Assembly (NCBI RefSeq): GCF_002157685.2
Contig: NZ_AP026738.1
Location: 1,488,001-1,552,000, forward strand
Source: Comamonas thiooxydans
GTDB lineage: Bacteria; Pseudomonadota; Gammaproteobacteria; Burkholderiales; Burkholderiaceae_C
Reading direction: 5' to 3'
DNA: 64,000 nucleotides
Of the stretch, positions 35,092-45,639 are shown piece after piece. The notes under the pieces are model-generated. The model worked only from the letters and a program-made list of their open reading frames with translations, searched no databases and had not been told where the DNA came from. The stretch's first letter is position 1. Every line of letters begins with the position of its first letter. The position numbers were made by a program, and so were the translations under genes.

Positions 35092-35676
35092 TCAGCGTGC
35101 ATCAATTCTCTGAGACCGATGACCCTGGGCAACGATTCGCAGCCATGGCCAACGCGCTTGGTAAGACTCGGCCTTTTGTTGGAAAAGTTCGCGATGCGGG
35201 GTCAATGGATTGAGTGCCAAAACTCCGTCATAGATCAGCTCCAGGCTGTTCGGAGCATAGAGGCAGCCTGGGCGAAGGCCAACGCAAGTGGTAGGGATCA
35301 GGAATCGATCTATTCCCTCGGAAGAACTGCGCAGTGCCTCATATGGTCGACCGAAATATGACTCATACCACAGGTGAACCCGAGCTTGGTTCGTGACTTC
35401 AATCCTGATGCCAAGGTCGCGTAAAACGTGATCGGCATGTGCTTGCACTTTCTGCTCCGCAGCGTCAGTGGTGCTCGATGGATCAAAGTAGAAGAGATCG
35501 TAGTCTTTGATGGAATCCTCTGGATTCCGCTGCGCCTGCAAGTTCCACACTGTCTGAAATAAGCAGCCTGCAACAAGCCAGCCATCTGGAAGATTCAATT
35601 CATCCCAGCGTTCAAGAATCGTACGATTGTTGATATTTTGGAGGACATCCACAACGAAGCGCTCAGGCGTAGGCAT
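35092..35676 (-). CDS. Nucleotidyltransferase-family protein (DUF925/NTP_transf_6 type)
   Basis: A 194-residue protein from ATG 35676; a TTG at 35703 would add nine residues but lacks a ribosome site. It has the family blocks LVAGCLFQTVWN, IKDYDLFYFD (the nucleotidyltransferase aspartates) and RIEVTNQARVHLWYE. Members of this family resemble nucleotidyltransferases, but no reaction is established to my knowledge. It stands alone. Confidence 0.78.
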   Translation of the reverse strand: MPTPERFVVDVLQNINNRTILERWDELNLPDGWLVAGCLFQTVWNLQAQRNPEDSIKDYDLFYFDPSSTTDAAEQKVQAHADHVLRDLGIRIEVTNQARVHLWYESYFGRPYEALRSSSEGIDRFLIPTTCVGLRPGCLYAPNSLELIYDGVLALNPLTPHRELFQQKAESYQARWPWLRIVAQGHRSQRIDAR

Positions 35677-35842
35677 CGGGACAGTGAATCCTTGGTGGAG
35701 CAAAAGTGAGAGGCAGGTTCGAACCTATTTTGCTTCAGCGGCGAAGACCCGCTTCCGGCCAGATGAAGCCCTCGCTCCGGCAGGCCGCATGGTGAGCATC
35801 GGCAAAGGGCCAGGTGCAGCCGAAATACTGTGATTCCAATAA

Positions 35843-35877
35843 AAACCGCCTGCGAACTCAATGCACGCAGGCGGTTT
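35843..35877 (-). terminator. Rho-independent terminator of the OYE operon
   Basis: AAACCGCCTGCG and CGCAGGCGGTTT (35843-35854, 35866-35877) pair perfectly over 12 bp. On the minus strand the stem is followed by TTTTTATT. It is 20 nt past the stop codon of the reductase gene. Confidence 0.93.
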
Positions 35878-35896
35878 CAGCTATCAAGGAGTATCG

Positions 35897-38023
35897 TCAG
35901 ACTTCGCGCCCGGCCTGATGGCCTGAGTGCATGGCGCCCTCGATATAGCCCAGGTCCTGGCAGTCGCCGATGCGGCGCACGGGAGTCTGGGTAAGGGATT
36001 GCAATTGGTCGGCAACGGCGGAGTCGGCTTCGGCTCCAATGGCCAGCACCACGGAGTCGGCGGGCGTGCGGTATTCCTCGCCCTTTTTGTCCGTCCAGAC
36101 GACTTCCTTGCGCTCGATGCGCGTGACGTTGGACTGCATCAGCAGCTTGCCGTGCTTTTTCACGGCGTCGTACACGCGCCAGCGGCGCACGATGGCCAGC
36201 TCGGTACCGGGATGGGTGCCAGGGTCCAGCACGGTGACTTCGCGGCCGCGATCGAGCAGGAACTCGGCCAGTTCCAGTCCGACCAGGCCTGCGCCGATGA
36301 TGACCACGCGCTTGCCCAGGGGCATCCACAGCTTGGACAGGTTCTGGATCGCTGCCGTGCTGTCCGTCACCTTGAACATGCCGCCGGCCTTGAACAGCGC
36401 GCGCTCGGCCAGATTCAGCTTGGCCTTGGCAATTTCCTCGGCGCGATCACCTGTCATCAGACGGCGCAGTTCGTCGCCGCTCCAGACATGGCTTTGCTGC
36501 GCGCCTTCGATGGCGGGGGCGGCACGCCTGGCGCCGGTGCCCACCAGAATTTCGTCAGGCTGCAGCTCGGCCAGCAGCCCGGCGTCGACCGTGGTGTTCA
36601 AGCGCAGTTGGATGCTCGGGTGGTCCATCTGCCGCACCAGATAGTCGAGCAGGCGGCCGTTCTCCGGATAGGCCAGTGCGGCAAAGAACAGCGTGCCGCC
36701 CAGGCGGTCGCTGCGCTCGACCAGCGTCACGCGATGGCCGCGAAGGGCGGCGACGCGGGCGGCTTCCATGCCCGAAGGGCCGCCACCGACGATCAGTACA
36801 TGCTTGGGCTTTTCGGCAAAGGTGATGGTCCTGCTCGCCTCGTGGCCGGTCTGTGCGTTGACCGCGCACTTGATGCCCTTGTTGATGAAAATCTCGCTTA
36901 CGCAGGCATAGCAATAAATGCAGGGGCGCACGCTCTGGGCGGCGTTGGCTTGCAGTTTGTTGGCGAGGTCGGGGTCGGCCAGCAGCTTGCGGCCCATGGC
37001 CACGAAGTCAATCTCGCCATTGCTGATGGCGGCAGCGGCGGCATCCAGTTCCCAGCGGCCGGCCGAGATGATGGGAATGCCGACAGCCTTTTTGATGCCG
37101 GTGGCAAATTCGCGATAAGCATTCTGCTTTTGCGGAATCGGTGCATCGGTGAAGGCCGTGCCTGTGGGCAGGCGCGCATAGGCAGATACGTTGATGGCAT
37201 CCATGCCCAGCTCTTCGCAGAGCTTGGCGGTCTTGAGCGCCTCGTCCATGGTGATGCCGCCGGGCGTGTGCATTTCTTCGGCATCGATACGCACCCAGAT
37301 GGGGAAGTCAGCGCCCACGCGCTCGCGCACGGCAGTCAGCACCTCGCGCAGCAGGCGGCTGCGGTTTTCATAGCTGCCGCCGTATTCGTCGGTACGGCTG
37401 TTGAAAAAGGGAGAGAGGAAGTTGGCGATCATGTAGTTGTGCGCACAGTGCACTTCCACAGCATCGAAGTTGGCCTGCTTGGCGCGCAGGGCGGCCGCAG
37501 CAAACCATTCCACCATCTGTGCAATATCGGCCTTGTCCATCACGCGGTAGCGGTCGGGGTAGGGGCCAACCCCCACAAAGGTCGAGAACTCCTTGGGTGT
37601 GACGGTGCGCATGGCTTCGGCCACAGGGCCGTCGGGCGGAATCGAGGACACCCACATCTCACGCCCGTGGGTGCGGTCATTGGCAGCGACCTTGCCGCTG
37701 TGATTGATCTGGATGGCGACTTTGCCGCCGTGCGAGTGAACGCGGCGCGTGACTTCGGCCAGACCGGGGATGAAGCTGTCGTTGGAGATGCCCAGCTGGT
37801 GCGGCTCGCTGGTACCGGTGGGCCAGGAGATGGCGGCCGTGCCCATGATGATGAGGCCGGTGCCGCCCTTGGCACGCTCTTCGTAATAGTCCTGGGCGCG
37901 TTCGCCGCAGATACCGTCGGTGCCGCCGTAGTTCTCGCCCATGGGGGCCATGATGATGCGGTTCTTCAGCTCCATGGTGCCGATACGGCCCGGCTCCAGC
38001 ATTGATGCGTGGGGATTGCTCAT
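35897..38023 (-). CDS. Old-Yellow-Enzyme/2,4-dienoyl-CoA reductase family flavoprotein (first of tandem pair)
   Basis: A 708-residue multidomain flavoprotein. ATG 38023 follows TAGGAGACAGCGAAACAAA. Residues 1-380 are an FMN TIM barrel (LKNRIIMAPMGENYG at the start). Next are [4Fe-4S] cysteines in CIYCYACVSEIFINKGIKC, then an FAD/NAD(P) part (HVLIVGGGPSGMEAARVAALRGHRVTL and later VVIIGAGLVGLELAEFLLDRG). The layout is that of FadH and of the bile-acid enzymes BaiCD and BaiH, which reduce double bonds of 3-keto-4-ene steroids. It is coupled by 16 nt to the next OYE gene and divergent from hsdA. I infer a steroid double-bond reductase; which bond is unknown. Confidence 0.85.
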   Translation of the reverse strand: MSNPHASMLEPGRIGTMELKNRIIMAPMGENYGGTDGICGERAQDYYEERAKGGTGLIIMGTAAISWPTGTSEPHQLGISNDSFIPGLAEVTRRVHSHGGKVAIQINHSGKVAANDRTHGREMWVSSIPPDGPVAEAMRTVTPKEFSTFVGVGPYPDRYRVMDKADIAQMVEWFAAAALRAKQANFDAVEVHCAHNYMIANFLSPFFNSRTDEYGGSYENRSRLLREVLTAVRERVGADFPIWVRIDAEEMHTPGGITMDEALKTAKLCEELGMDAINVSAYARLPTGTAFTDAPIPQKQNAYREFATGIKKAVGIPIISAGRWELDAAAAAISNGEIDFVAMGRKLLADPDLANKLQANAAQSVRPCIYCYACVSEIFINKGIKCAVNAQTGHEASRTITFAEKPKHVLIVGGGPSGMEAARVAALRGHRVTLVERSDRLGGTLFFAALAYPENGRLLDYLVRQMDHPSIQLRLNTTVDAGLLAELQPDEILVGTGARRAAPAIEGAQQSHVWSGDELRRLMTGDRAEEIAKAKLNLAERALFKAGGMFKVTDSTAAIQNLSKLWMPLGKRVVIIGAGLVGLELAEFLLDRGREVTVLDPGTHPGTELAIVRRWRVYDAVKKHGKLLMQSNVTRIERKEVVWTDKKGEEYRTPADSVVLAIGAEADSAVADQLQSLTQTPVRRIGDCQDLGYIEGAMHSGHQAGREV

Positions 38024-38039
38024 TTTGTTTCGCTGTCTC

Positions 38040-40067
<2,028 letters not shown>

Positions 40068-40110
40068 TCACGCGCAAATCTCGCGCCAGTGTAGGAAGAG
40101 CCACGGTAAA

Positions 40111-40125
40111 TTCTCCCTAGGGGAA
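40111..40125. promoter_or_regulatory. Palindromic site TTCTCCCTAGGGGAA
   Basis: A near-perfect palindrome in the divergent region between the FadH-like gene and hsdA, just before the 18-bp repeat copy. It may be a second regulator site or part of the FadH-like promoter. Confidence 0.4.
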
Positions 40126-40129
40126 TCAC

Positions 40130-40147
40130 ATCGTCCGTTTGCATGTA
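40130..40147. promoter_or_regulatory. Putative steroid-regulon operator, copy 6 (one perfect half)
   Basis: ATCGTCC-GTTT-GCATGTA has a perfect left half and a degenerate right half. It is 64 nt before the hsdA start and 75 nt from the divergent FadH-like start. Confidence 0.55.
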
Positions 40148-40163
40148 GTCTGACTTTTCATGA

Positions 40164-40173
40164 TGGGCTTTGA
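40164..40173. promoter_or_regulatory. TGGGCTTTGA decamer, possible proximal hsdA operator
   Basis: The decamer lies 38 nt upstream of the hsdA ATG and has an exact inverted copy at 38524. It would fit the looping operators I recall being described for hsdA; this is not confirmed here. Confidence 0.5.
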
Positions 40174-40210
40174 TGTGCGCCATCACCACCCAGACAAAAG
40201 GAAACAAGAC

Positions 40211-40984
40211 ATGTCCATCATCGTGATGAGCGGCTGCGCCACCGGCATTGGTGCCGCTACGCGCAAGGTCCTGGAAGCGGCCGGCCACCAGATCGTAGGT
40301 ATCGATATACGCGATGCGGAAGTGATTGCCGATCTCTCGACGGCCGAAGGTCGAAAGCAGGCGATTGCCGATGTACTGACGAAGTGCAGCAAGGGCATGG
40401 ACGGCCTGGTGTTGTGCGCCGGCCTGGGACCGCAGACCAGGGTGCTCGGCAATGTGGTTTCGGTCAATTATTTTGGCGCGACCGAGCTGATGGATGCTTT
40501 TCTGCCGCTGCTGAAACAGGGCCGGCAGCCCGCAGCCGTCGTCATCTCGTCCGTGGCTTCCGCGCATCTGGCTTTTGACAAGAACCCACTGGCACCGGCA
40601 CTGGAGGCCGGCGAGGAAGCCAAGGCCCGCGCCATTGTCGAACAAGCGGGAGAGCAGGGTGGCAATCTGGCCTATGCGGGCAGCAAGAATGCCTTGACGG
40701 TGGCTGTGCGCAAACGCACCGCAGCCTGGGGAGAAGCCGGCGTGCGCCTGAACACCATCGCCCCTGGCGCGACCGAGACGCCTTTGCTGCAGGCGGGCCT
40801 GCAGGACCCGCGCTATGGCGAATCCATTGCCAAGTTCGTGCCTCCCATGGGCCGCCGAGCCGAGCCGTCCGAGATGGCGTCGGTCATCGCCTTCTTGATG
40901 AGCCCGGCCGCAAGCTATGTGCATGGCGCGCAGATCGTGATCGATGGCGGCATTGATGCGGTGATGCGTCCGACACAGTTCTGA
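40211..40984 (+). CDS. hsdA: 3-alpha-hydroxysteroid dehydrogenase/carbonyl reductase
   Basis: A 257-residue SDR whose sequence I recognise as the C. testosteroni 3-alpha-HSD/carbonyl reductase (MSIIVMSGCATGIGAATRK at the start, GGIDAVMRPTQF at the end). It interconverts 3-alpha-hydroxy- and 3-ketosteroids with NAD(H), the entry step for bile acids and androsterone, and also reduces xenobiotic carbonyls. The catalytic residues fall at the published numbers: Ser114, Tyr155 and Lys159; the glycine motif is at residues 8-14 (GCATGIG). ATG 40211 gives exactly 257 residues. A few residues differ from the reference as I remember it, as expected between strains. It is followed by the steroid isomerase gene after a terminator. 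Confidence 0.97.
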   Translation: MSIIVMSGCATGIGAATRKVLEAAGHQIVGIDIRDAEVIADLSTAEGRKQAIADVLTKCSKGMDGLVLCAGLGPQTRVLGNVVSVNYFGATELMDAFLPLLKQGRQPAAVVISSVASAHLAFDKNPLAPALEAGEEAKARAIVEQAGEQGGNLAYAGSKNALTVAVRKRTAAWGEAGVRLNTIAPGATETPLLQAGLQDPRYGESIAKFVPPMGRRAEPSEMASVIAFLMSPAASYVHGAQIVIDGGIDAVMRPTQF

Positions 40985-41056
40985 CATTCCCCTGAGACGC
41001 TTTGCCTTGGTGGCCCTGCGCCTTCCCCCTCTCTTTGCGGGAGGGGAATGACGGCT

Positions 41057-41077
41057 TCGCCGCAAGGCGGTTTTTTT
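41057..41077 (+). terminator. Rho-independent terminator between hsdA and ksi
   Basis: CGCC-GCAA-GGCG forms a short stem with a GNRA loop, extended by one T-G pair, followed by seven T. Confidence 0.75.
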
Positions 41078-41136
41078 GTTCACCGCCCCCTCGTTTGGGC
41101 ATTGCCGGTTTTCAACGGCACTTGCTAAAAGGATGA

Positions 41137-41520
<384 letters not shown>

Positions 41521-41549
41521 GGAGAGCCAGGCGCTTGACTGCTCCTGAT

Positions 41550-41640
41550 ATGGAAGCTGTCTTCGCCTGATTTAAAAGGATTGCAAGAATATTTGAATCT
41601 GAAATCCATTGAGATAATGCGCGAGCTGCTATTGCTTTGT
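41550..41640. repeat. AT-rich dispersed repeat (copy 3, weak)
   Basis: An AT-rich island from GGAAGCTGTCTTCGCCTGAT to GAGCTGCTATTGCTTTGTC between ksi and the convergent GNAT-Rnk gene. The ends keep the AAGCTG / AGCTGCTA theme of the other copies, but the inverted structure is poor. Confidence 0.4.
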
Positions 41641-41682
41641 CTGTTCAAGGCAGTGCGGTGAGTGCTCCTGGCCCGAGCCGGC

Positions 41683-42594
41683 TTACAGATGGAAGTGCCC
41701 GGCCGCTTCGGGCTGGTAGAGCAATTTTTCGATCCGGATATGGCGGGTGCGATCGAGAATCCGCCAGTCGATGCGATCTCCTTCCCGACAGCCCAGAATG
41801 GCCGTGCCCACGCCCGAGAAGACCGAGAGCCTTCCGGCACTGTCATCGGCATCCTCGGGGTAGACCAGGGCCACTTCGACGGCCTCCTCATCGAGGCGCA
41901 GCAAGGCTCTGGAGTTCATCGTGACCACATCGCCCTGTACCCGCCGCGCATCGATCACGCAGGCCCGCTCGATCTCATGCTCCAGATCGGCTGCTTGCGA
42001 CTCCCATTCCAGAGCGAGCAGATCTCTGAGACGCGCCTGATCCACGGCGGTGATGCAGATGCCGGCCGCTGCGCCCGACAGCCCGGTGCGCAAGCGCTGG
42101 AGGTAGCGCTGCGCCGTCATCGCATAGGACTTGAGTGCAGGCGTTTCCTTCTCCAGTACAAAGCCGTTGTGCGCAAAGGCCTTGAGTGAACGCGTGTTGT
42201 CGGCATGGATTCTGGCAATCAGTCTTTCGGCCCGCATGTCGAAAAAGGCCAGCTTCATACCCTCGTGCAAGGCGCTGACGCCGAGCTTGCGCCCCCAGTT
42301 GTCGCGCTTGCCGATGACCAGCACGATTTCGCAGTCCGCGCCATTCCTGACCAGACGCACAAAGCCCACGGGCAGGTCGTCGCGATCGTAGGCCATGAAG
42401 AAGCGGCCGCCCTGATTGAAGAGATGGGTGAGTACCGGCAGCCGAACCCGGTCGATGAGCTGCTCTATGTGACGCGAGACATGGCGCGAATCGCTGAGGT
42501 GGCGCACGACGTCCTCGTCGTTCAGCCAGTCGACCAGATGCTGCGCGTTGGCCCGCGTGATTTCCGGGCACAGGGATATGAAAGGCTTGCTCAT
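41683..42594 (-). CDS. GNAT acetyltransferase fused to a Rnk/GreA-C-like domain
   Basis: A 303-residue two-domain protein from ATG 42594; a TTG seven codons earlier is less likely. Residues 1 to about 165 are a RimJ/RimL-type GNAT domain (VVRHLSDSRHVSRH, KRDNWGRKLGVSALHEGMKLAFF, ARIHADNTRSLKAFAHNGF). Residues 175-303 contain a GreA/GreB C-terminal type domain as in Rnk, the nucleoside-diphosphate-kinase regulator (VVTMNSRALLRLDEEAVEVALVYPEDADDSAGRLSVFSGVGTAILGCREGD). A protein of this combined kind is known in annotation as a bifunctional GNAT/NDK regulator. It would bind RNA polymerase through its second domain. It is unrelated to steroids as far as I can see. Confidence 0.85.
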   Translation of the reverse strand: MSKPFISLCPEITRANAQHLVDWLNDEDVVRHLSDSRHVSRHIEQLIDRVRLPVLTHLFNQGGRFFMAYDRDDLPVGFVRLVRNGADCEIVLVIGKRDNWGRKLGVSALHEGMKLAFFDMRAERLIARIHADNTRSLKAFAHNGFVLEKETPALKSYAMTAQRYLQRLRTGLSGAAAGICITAVDQARLRDLLALEWESQAADLEHEIERACVIDARRVQGDVVTMNSRALLRLDEEAVEVALVYPEDADDSAGRLSVFSGVGTAILGCREGDRIDWRILDRTRHIRIEKLLYQPEAAGHFHL

Positions 42595-42981
42595 CTTCAA
42601 CACCGTGGGTTGCAAGAATGAAAGCCTTTCATGGCCACGGCGCGGGCCATGACGGTTCTTTCGACACAGTGGTCGATTCTAGGCACGCAGATTCTGCAGC
42701 GCAGGCGCAGCGCCGATCTCGCATCGCTTCGCTCGGTCTATGACGAGCCTGCCCTGCAGGTGGAAGAAGCCATGGTGCCGCGCTGCAGGGCCGCAACGGC
42801 CTACGCCTGCCATGCTCTGAATTCGGAAGCTGCTTGCGCTTTAACGCATTCAGATTACGATTGTTTCATAGCTGAAAACGATAACAGAATTGCGCTAAAT
42901 GCTCTTGTTTAGATAGCGATGAGGCACTGAAGGCAGCGAATCGGGCCGGATCGATGCGTTTGATCCAGCTGGACCGGCCGT
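42595..42981. other. Intergenic region with an AT-rich repeat copy
   Basis: About 390 nt without a credible gene. The 93-codon open frame on the plus strand has no ribosome site and odd composition. The part 42826-42905 (GGAAGCTGCTTGCGCTTTAA to TTGCGCTAAATGCTCTTG) resembles the dispersed AT-rich islands at 4612 and 22816, here as copy 4. Confidence 0.55.
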
Positions 42982-43422
42982 TCAGGGCTTGGCGTATTTC
43001 AGATGGATGATGGGGTAGGCACGGCCTTGCCCGTCGAGCGGGGAGCGGCCCGTGCGCCTGAAGCCCAGATGCTCGTAAAAGCCCACCGCCTGTGCGTTCT
43101 GCTCGTTCACATCGGTGCTCAACTCGGGATGCAGCGTCAGGCCGTGGCGCACCAGCGCCGCACCGAGGCCCCGGTGCCGGAAGGCGGGGTCCACAAACAG
43201 CGCTTCCATATGGCCCTGGTCTATGAGCATGAAGGCCAGGGGATGGTCCTGCTCGTCGACAGCGAACCACAGCGGAGCGTCTGGCAGAAAGCCGCACACC
43301 ATCTCGTCAATCTCAGCGCGATCCTGCGGACTCAGAAAGTCATGCGTGGCATCAACGGCATGGCGCCAGATCTCGATTGCTCGTGCCCCTTCGTCGGGGC
43401 GGGAAGCTCGAATGGAAGTCAT
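42982..43422 (-). CDS. GNAT acetyltransferase, YjaB-like
   Basis: A 146-residue GNAT (start ATG 43422; ATG 43437 adds five residues). It follows E. coli YjaB closely as I remember it: SIRASRPDEG at the start, AVDATHDFLS, DAPLWFAVDEQDHPLAFMLID, MEALFVDPAFRHRGLGAALV with the acetyl-CoA loop, and DVNEQNAQAVGFYEHLGFRRTGRS. YjaB binds acetyl-CoA; its true substrate is unsettled. It stands in the accessory stretch. Confidence 0.88.
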   Translation of the reverse strand: MTSIRASRPDEGARAIEIWRHAVDATHDFLSPQDRAEIDEMVCGFLPDAPLWFAVDEQDHPLAFMLIDQGHMEALFVDPAFRHRGLGAALVRHGLTLHPELSTDVNEQNAQAVGFYEHLGFRRTGRSPLDGQGRAYPIIHLKYAKP

Positions 43423-43465
43423 AGACGGATTATGCATACCAACCCTGCCAACCCAGGGCCAGGCA

Positions 43466-44395
43466 TCAAGAGCGCTCCATGCCTGCCAGATCTGCGAGAC
43501 CTGCCAGATGGGGCTCCAGCACCTCGGTGATCCAGTTCAGGAACGCGGTGACCCGCGGCGCAATATGTCTGCGATGCGGGTAGAGCAGGGACACCGGCAT
43601 GGGCGCGGCCTTGAAGTCGGGCATGACCTCGACCAGCAGGCCCTGATCGAGCAGATGGCGTGCACCCCGGACAGGCGCCTGAATCAGGCCCAGGCCGGCA
43701 AGACAGGCTGCCTGGTAGGCATCCGTTCCGTTGACCACCAGGGCGCAGCGCATGGGCAGCAGCACGGTCTCCCTGCCGCGCTGATACTCCCAGCCCGCGC
43801 CATGTCGTCCGAGCTGGTTCGCATAGTGAACGATCCGGTGGCGTGACAGATCGGCCAGTGTTGCGGGTGTGCCGTGGCGCTCCAGATAGGCGGGGCTGGC
43901 CAGATTGCACATCTCCAGCGCGCCGATGGTGCGGGCAATCAGGTCGGTATCTGCCAACGGACCGATGCGCACCACGCAGTCAAAGCCTTCCTGCACGACA
44001 TCCACGCGGCGGTCGCTGGTGCTGATGCCTACTTCCAGCAAAGGGTGGGCCGAGAGGAATTCGGGCAGCTTCGGAAGGACGACGTCCCGGGCCAGGGTGT
44101 TGGGCATATCGATGCGCAGACTGCCCCGCAGTCCACTGGTGGCGGGCTGGAACATGGCTTGCAGCTGTTCCAGGTCGGCCATCAGCTCCTTGCTGCGTTC
44201 GAGGAACTGCTCGCCATCGGCGGTCAGCCGCACATGTCTGGTGGTGCGTTGCAGCAGACGGGTTCCGAGCTGCTTTTCCAGCTGTTGCACCACGGTCGAC
44301 ACACGGCTTTTGGTCAGCCCGAGCTGGTCCGCGGCCAGGGTGAAGCTGGAGAGTTCGGCAACGCGGCTGAACACCTGAAGCGCATTGAAGTCCAT
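43466..44395 (-). CDS. LysR-type transcriptional regulator
   Basis: A 309-residue LysR regulator with helix-turn-helix at residues 1-60 (MDFNALQVFSRVAELSSFTLAADQLGLTKSRVSTVVQQLEKQLG) and an effector domain. It is divergent from an SDR gene, 108 nt away, which is the obvious target. The intergenic region is AT-rich, with AAAGTGAACAGTGAGATC and TTATCAAAGTGTTTATTC, but no clear T-N11-A site can be fixed by eye. Confidence 0.92.
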   Translation of the reverse strand: MDFNALQVFSRVAELSSFTLAADQLGLTKSRVSTVVQQLEKQLGTRLLQRTTRHVRLTADGEQFLERSKELMADLEQLQAMFQPATSGLRGSLRIDMPNTLARDVVLPKLPEFLSAHPLLEVGISTSDRRVDVVQEGFDCVVRIGPLADTDLIARTIGALEMCNLASPAYLERHGTPATLADLSRHRIVHYANQLGRHGAGWEYQRGRETVLLPMRCALVVNGTDAYQAACLAGLGLIQAPVRGARHLLDQGLLVEVMPDFKAAPMPVSLLYPHRRHIAPRVTAFLNWITEVLEPHLAGLADLAGMERS

Positions 44396-44503
44396 GGCTT
44401 GATTGTATTTTCAAAGTGAACAGTGAGATCTTTATCAAAGTGTTTATTCGTTGGTGGAGAACACCTAAAGTCCTGGTCTGTTGACATCCTCCATGAGACC
44501 GAC

Positions 44504-45271
44504 ATGCAAGCATCTGCACCCCGTATCGCATTGATCACCGGCGCAAGCCGTGGCCTGGGCCGTAGCGAAGCCCTCAAACTGGCCGAACTCGGCGTTCATC
44601 TGATCGTCACTTACAAGGACAGCGAAAGCGATGCGCAGGAGCTGGTCTCCCGCATCGAGGCACTGGGCAGCCGCGCCGTGGCGCTGCGCCTGGACGTGGG
44701 CGACAGCAAGAGCTTTGCCGCGTTTGCCGACCGTGTCAGGGACGTGCTGGACAACACCTGGCAGCGCGAGCAGTTCGACTATCTGGTGAACAATGCCGGC
44801 ATCGGCCTGGTGGCGCCGTTTGCCGAAACCACGGAAGAGCAGTTCGATCTGCTCGTCGACATTCACCTCAAGGGCACGTTCTTTCTGACGCAGAAACTGC
44901 TGCCCCTGATCCGGGACGGCGGACGCATCATCAATACCTCGTCCGGGCTGGCTCGCTTCAGCCTCCCTGGCTATGCCGCCTATGCGGTGATGAAGGGCGG
45001 CATTGAGGTAATGACGCGCTATCTGGCCAAGGAGCTTGGCGCACGCGGCATCGCCGTGAACACCATTGCACCCGGCGCCATAGAGACGGATTTCGGTGGC
45101 GGCGTGGTGCGCGACAATGCACAACTCAATGCCCATATCAGCGGCCTGACCGCCATGGGCCGGGCGGGGCGCCCCGACGATGTGGGCGCCGCGGTTGCCG
45201 CCTTGCTTGCCGATGGCAACAACTGGGTCACGGGCCAGCGCATTGAAGTCTCTGGTGGCATGATGCTCTGA
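44504..45271 (+). CDS. Short-chain dehydrogenase/reductase, FabG-like
   Basis: A 255-residue SDR. It has GASRGLG (13-19), NNAG at 96-99, INTSSG with Ser146/147, Tyr160 and Lys164 (YAVMK), and an APGAIETDFGGG loop. It is most like general 3-oxoacyl reductases or sugar/quinone SDRs. The divergent LysR gene suggests private control, and there is no steroid operator copy here, so a steroid role is not indicated. Confidence 0.87.
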   Translation: MQASAPRIALITGASRGLGRSEALKLAELGVHLIVTYKDSESDAQELVSRIEALGSRAVALRLDVGDSKSFAAFADRVRDVLDNTWQREQFDYLVNNAGIGLVAPFAETTEEQFDLLVDIHLKGTFFLTQKLLPLIRDGGRIINTSSGLARFSLPGYAAYAVMKGGIEVMTRYLAKELGARGIAVNTIAPGAIETDFGGGVVRDNAQLNAHISGLTAMGRAGRPDDVGAAVAALLADGNNWVTGQRIEVSGGMML

Positions 45272-45366
45272 GCGGCACAGGGCGCATGCAGGCGCTCAGC
45301 GGCAGGTGTGATGCCTGCGGCCCTGTGCCTGGATAGAGGATCTGGAGACTGAGTCGTGCCCGAGAA

Positions 45367-45591
45367 CTACCTGGGAAGCTGTTTCATCCTCCAAGATTCC
45401 CTCTCTTTGGCATTCCGCTGGATAACACCTGAACTTACGATTTCTGTAAATTCCTCCGCGCTGACAAGCCGGCTCTTTGATAAGGCTTCGCGCAAGCTCT
45501 TCCCCAGGACATCGTCGCCAGCAGGCGCTAAATAGATCGGTTCCGCGGTGGGTTCCCCGAAATTCAGTGGGCCTTGTGACATAGTGGTCAT
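45367..45591 (-). CDS. Small protein of unknown function
   Basis: A 74-residue protein from ATG 45591, beginning MTTMSQGPLNFGEPTAEPIYLAPAGDDVLGKSLREALSKS and ending with a basic tail. It follows the next gene (same strand) by 48 nt. I do not recognise it. It may be a partner of the unknown protein upstream, for example part of an orphan toxin/immunity module, but no motif supports that. It could be a chance frame. Confidence 0.4.
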   Translation of the reverse strand: MTTMSQGPLNFGEPTAEPIYLAPAGDDVLGKSLREALSKSRLVSAEEFTEIVSSGVIQRNAKERESWRMKQLPR

Positions 45592-45639
45592 GCAAGAAAA
45601 TTGGGGGGGTGTTGGCGTGGGCAGTCGCCTCAACCTTGT

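Noticed and set aside
41095..41115. CTCGTTTGGGCATT before ksi as another operator copy
   Set aside because: Only the GTTTGG centre fits; the arms match too poorly to count.
42631..42912. A 93-codon plus-strand frame between two minus-strand genes
   Set aside because: No ribosome site, no family features, and its 3' part lies in an AT-rich repeat.
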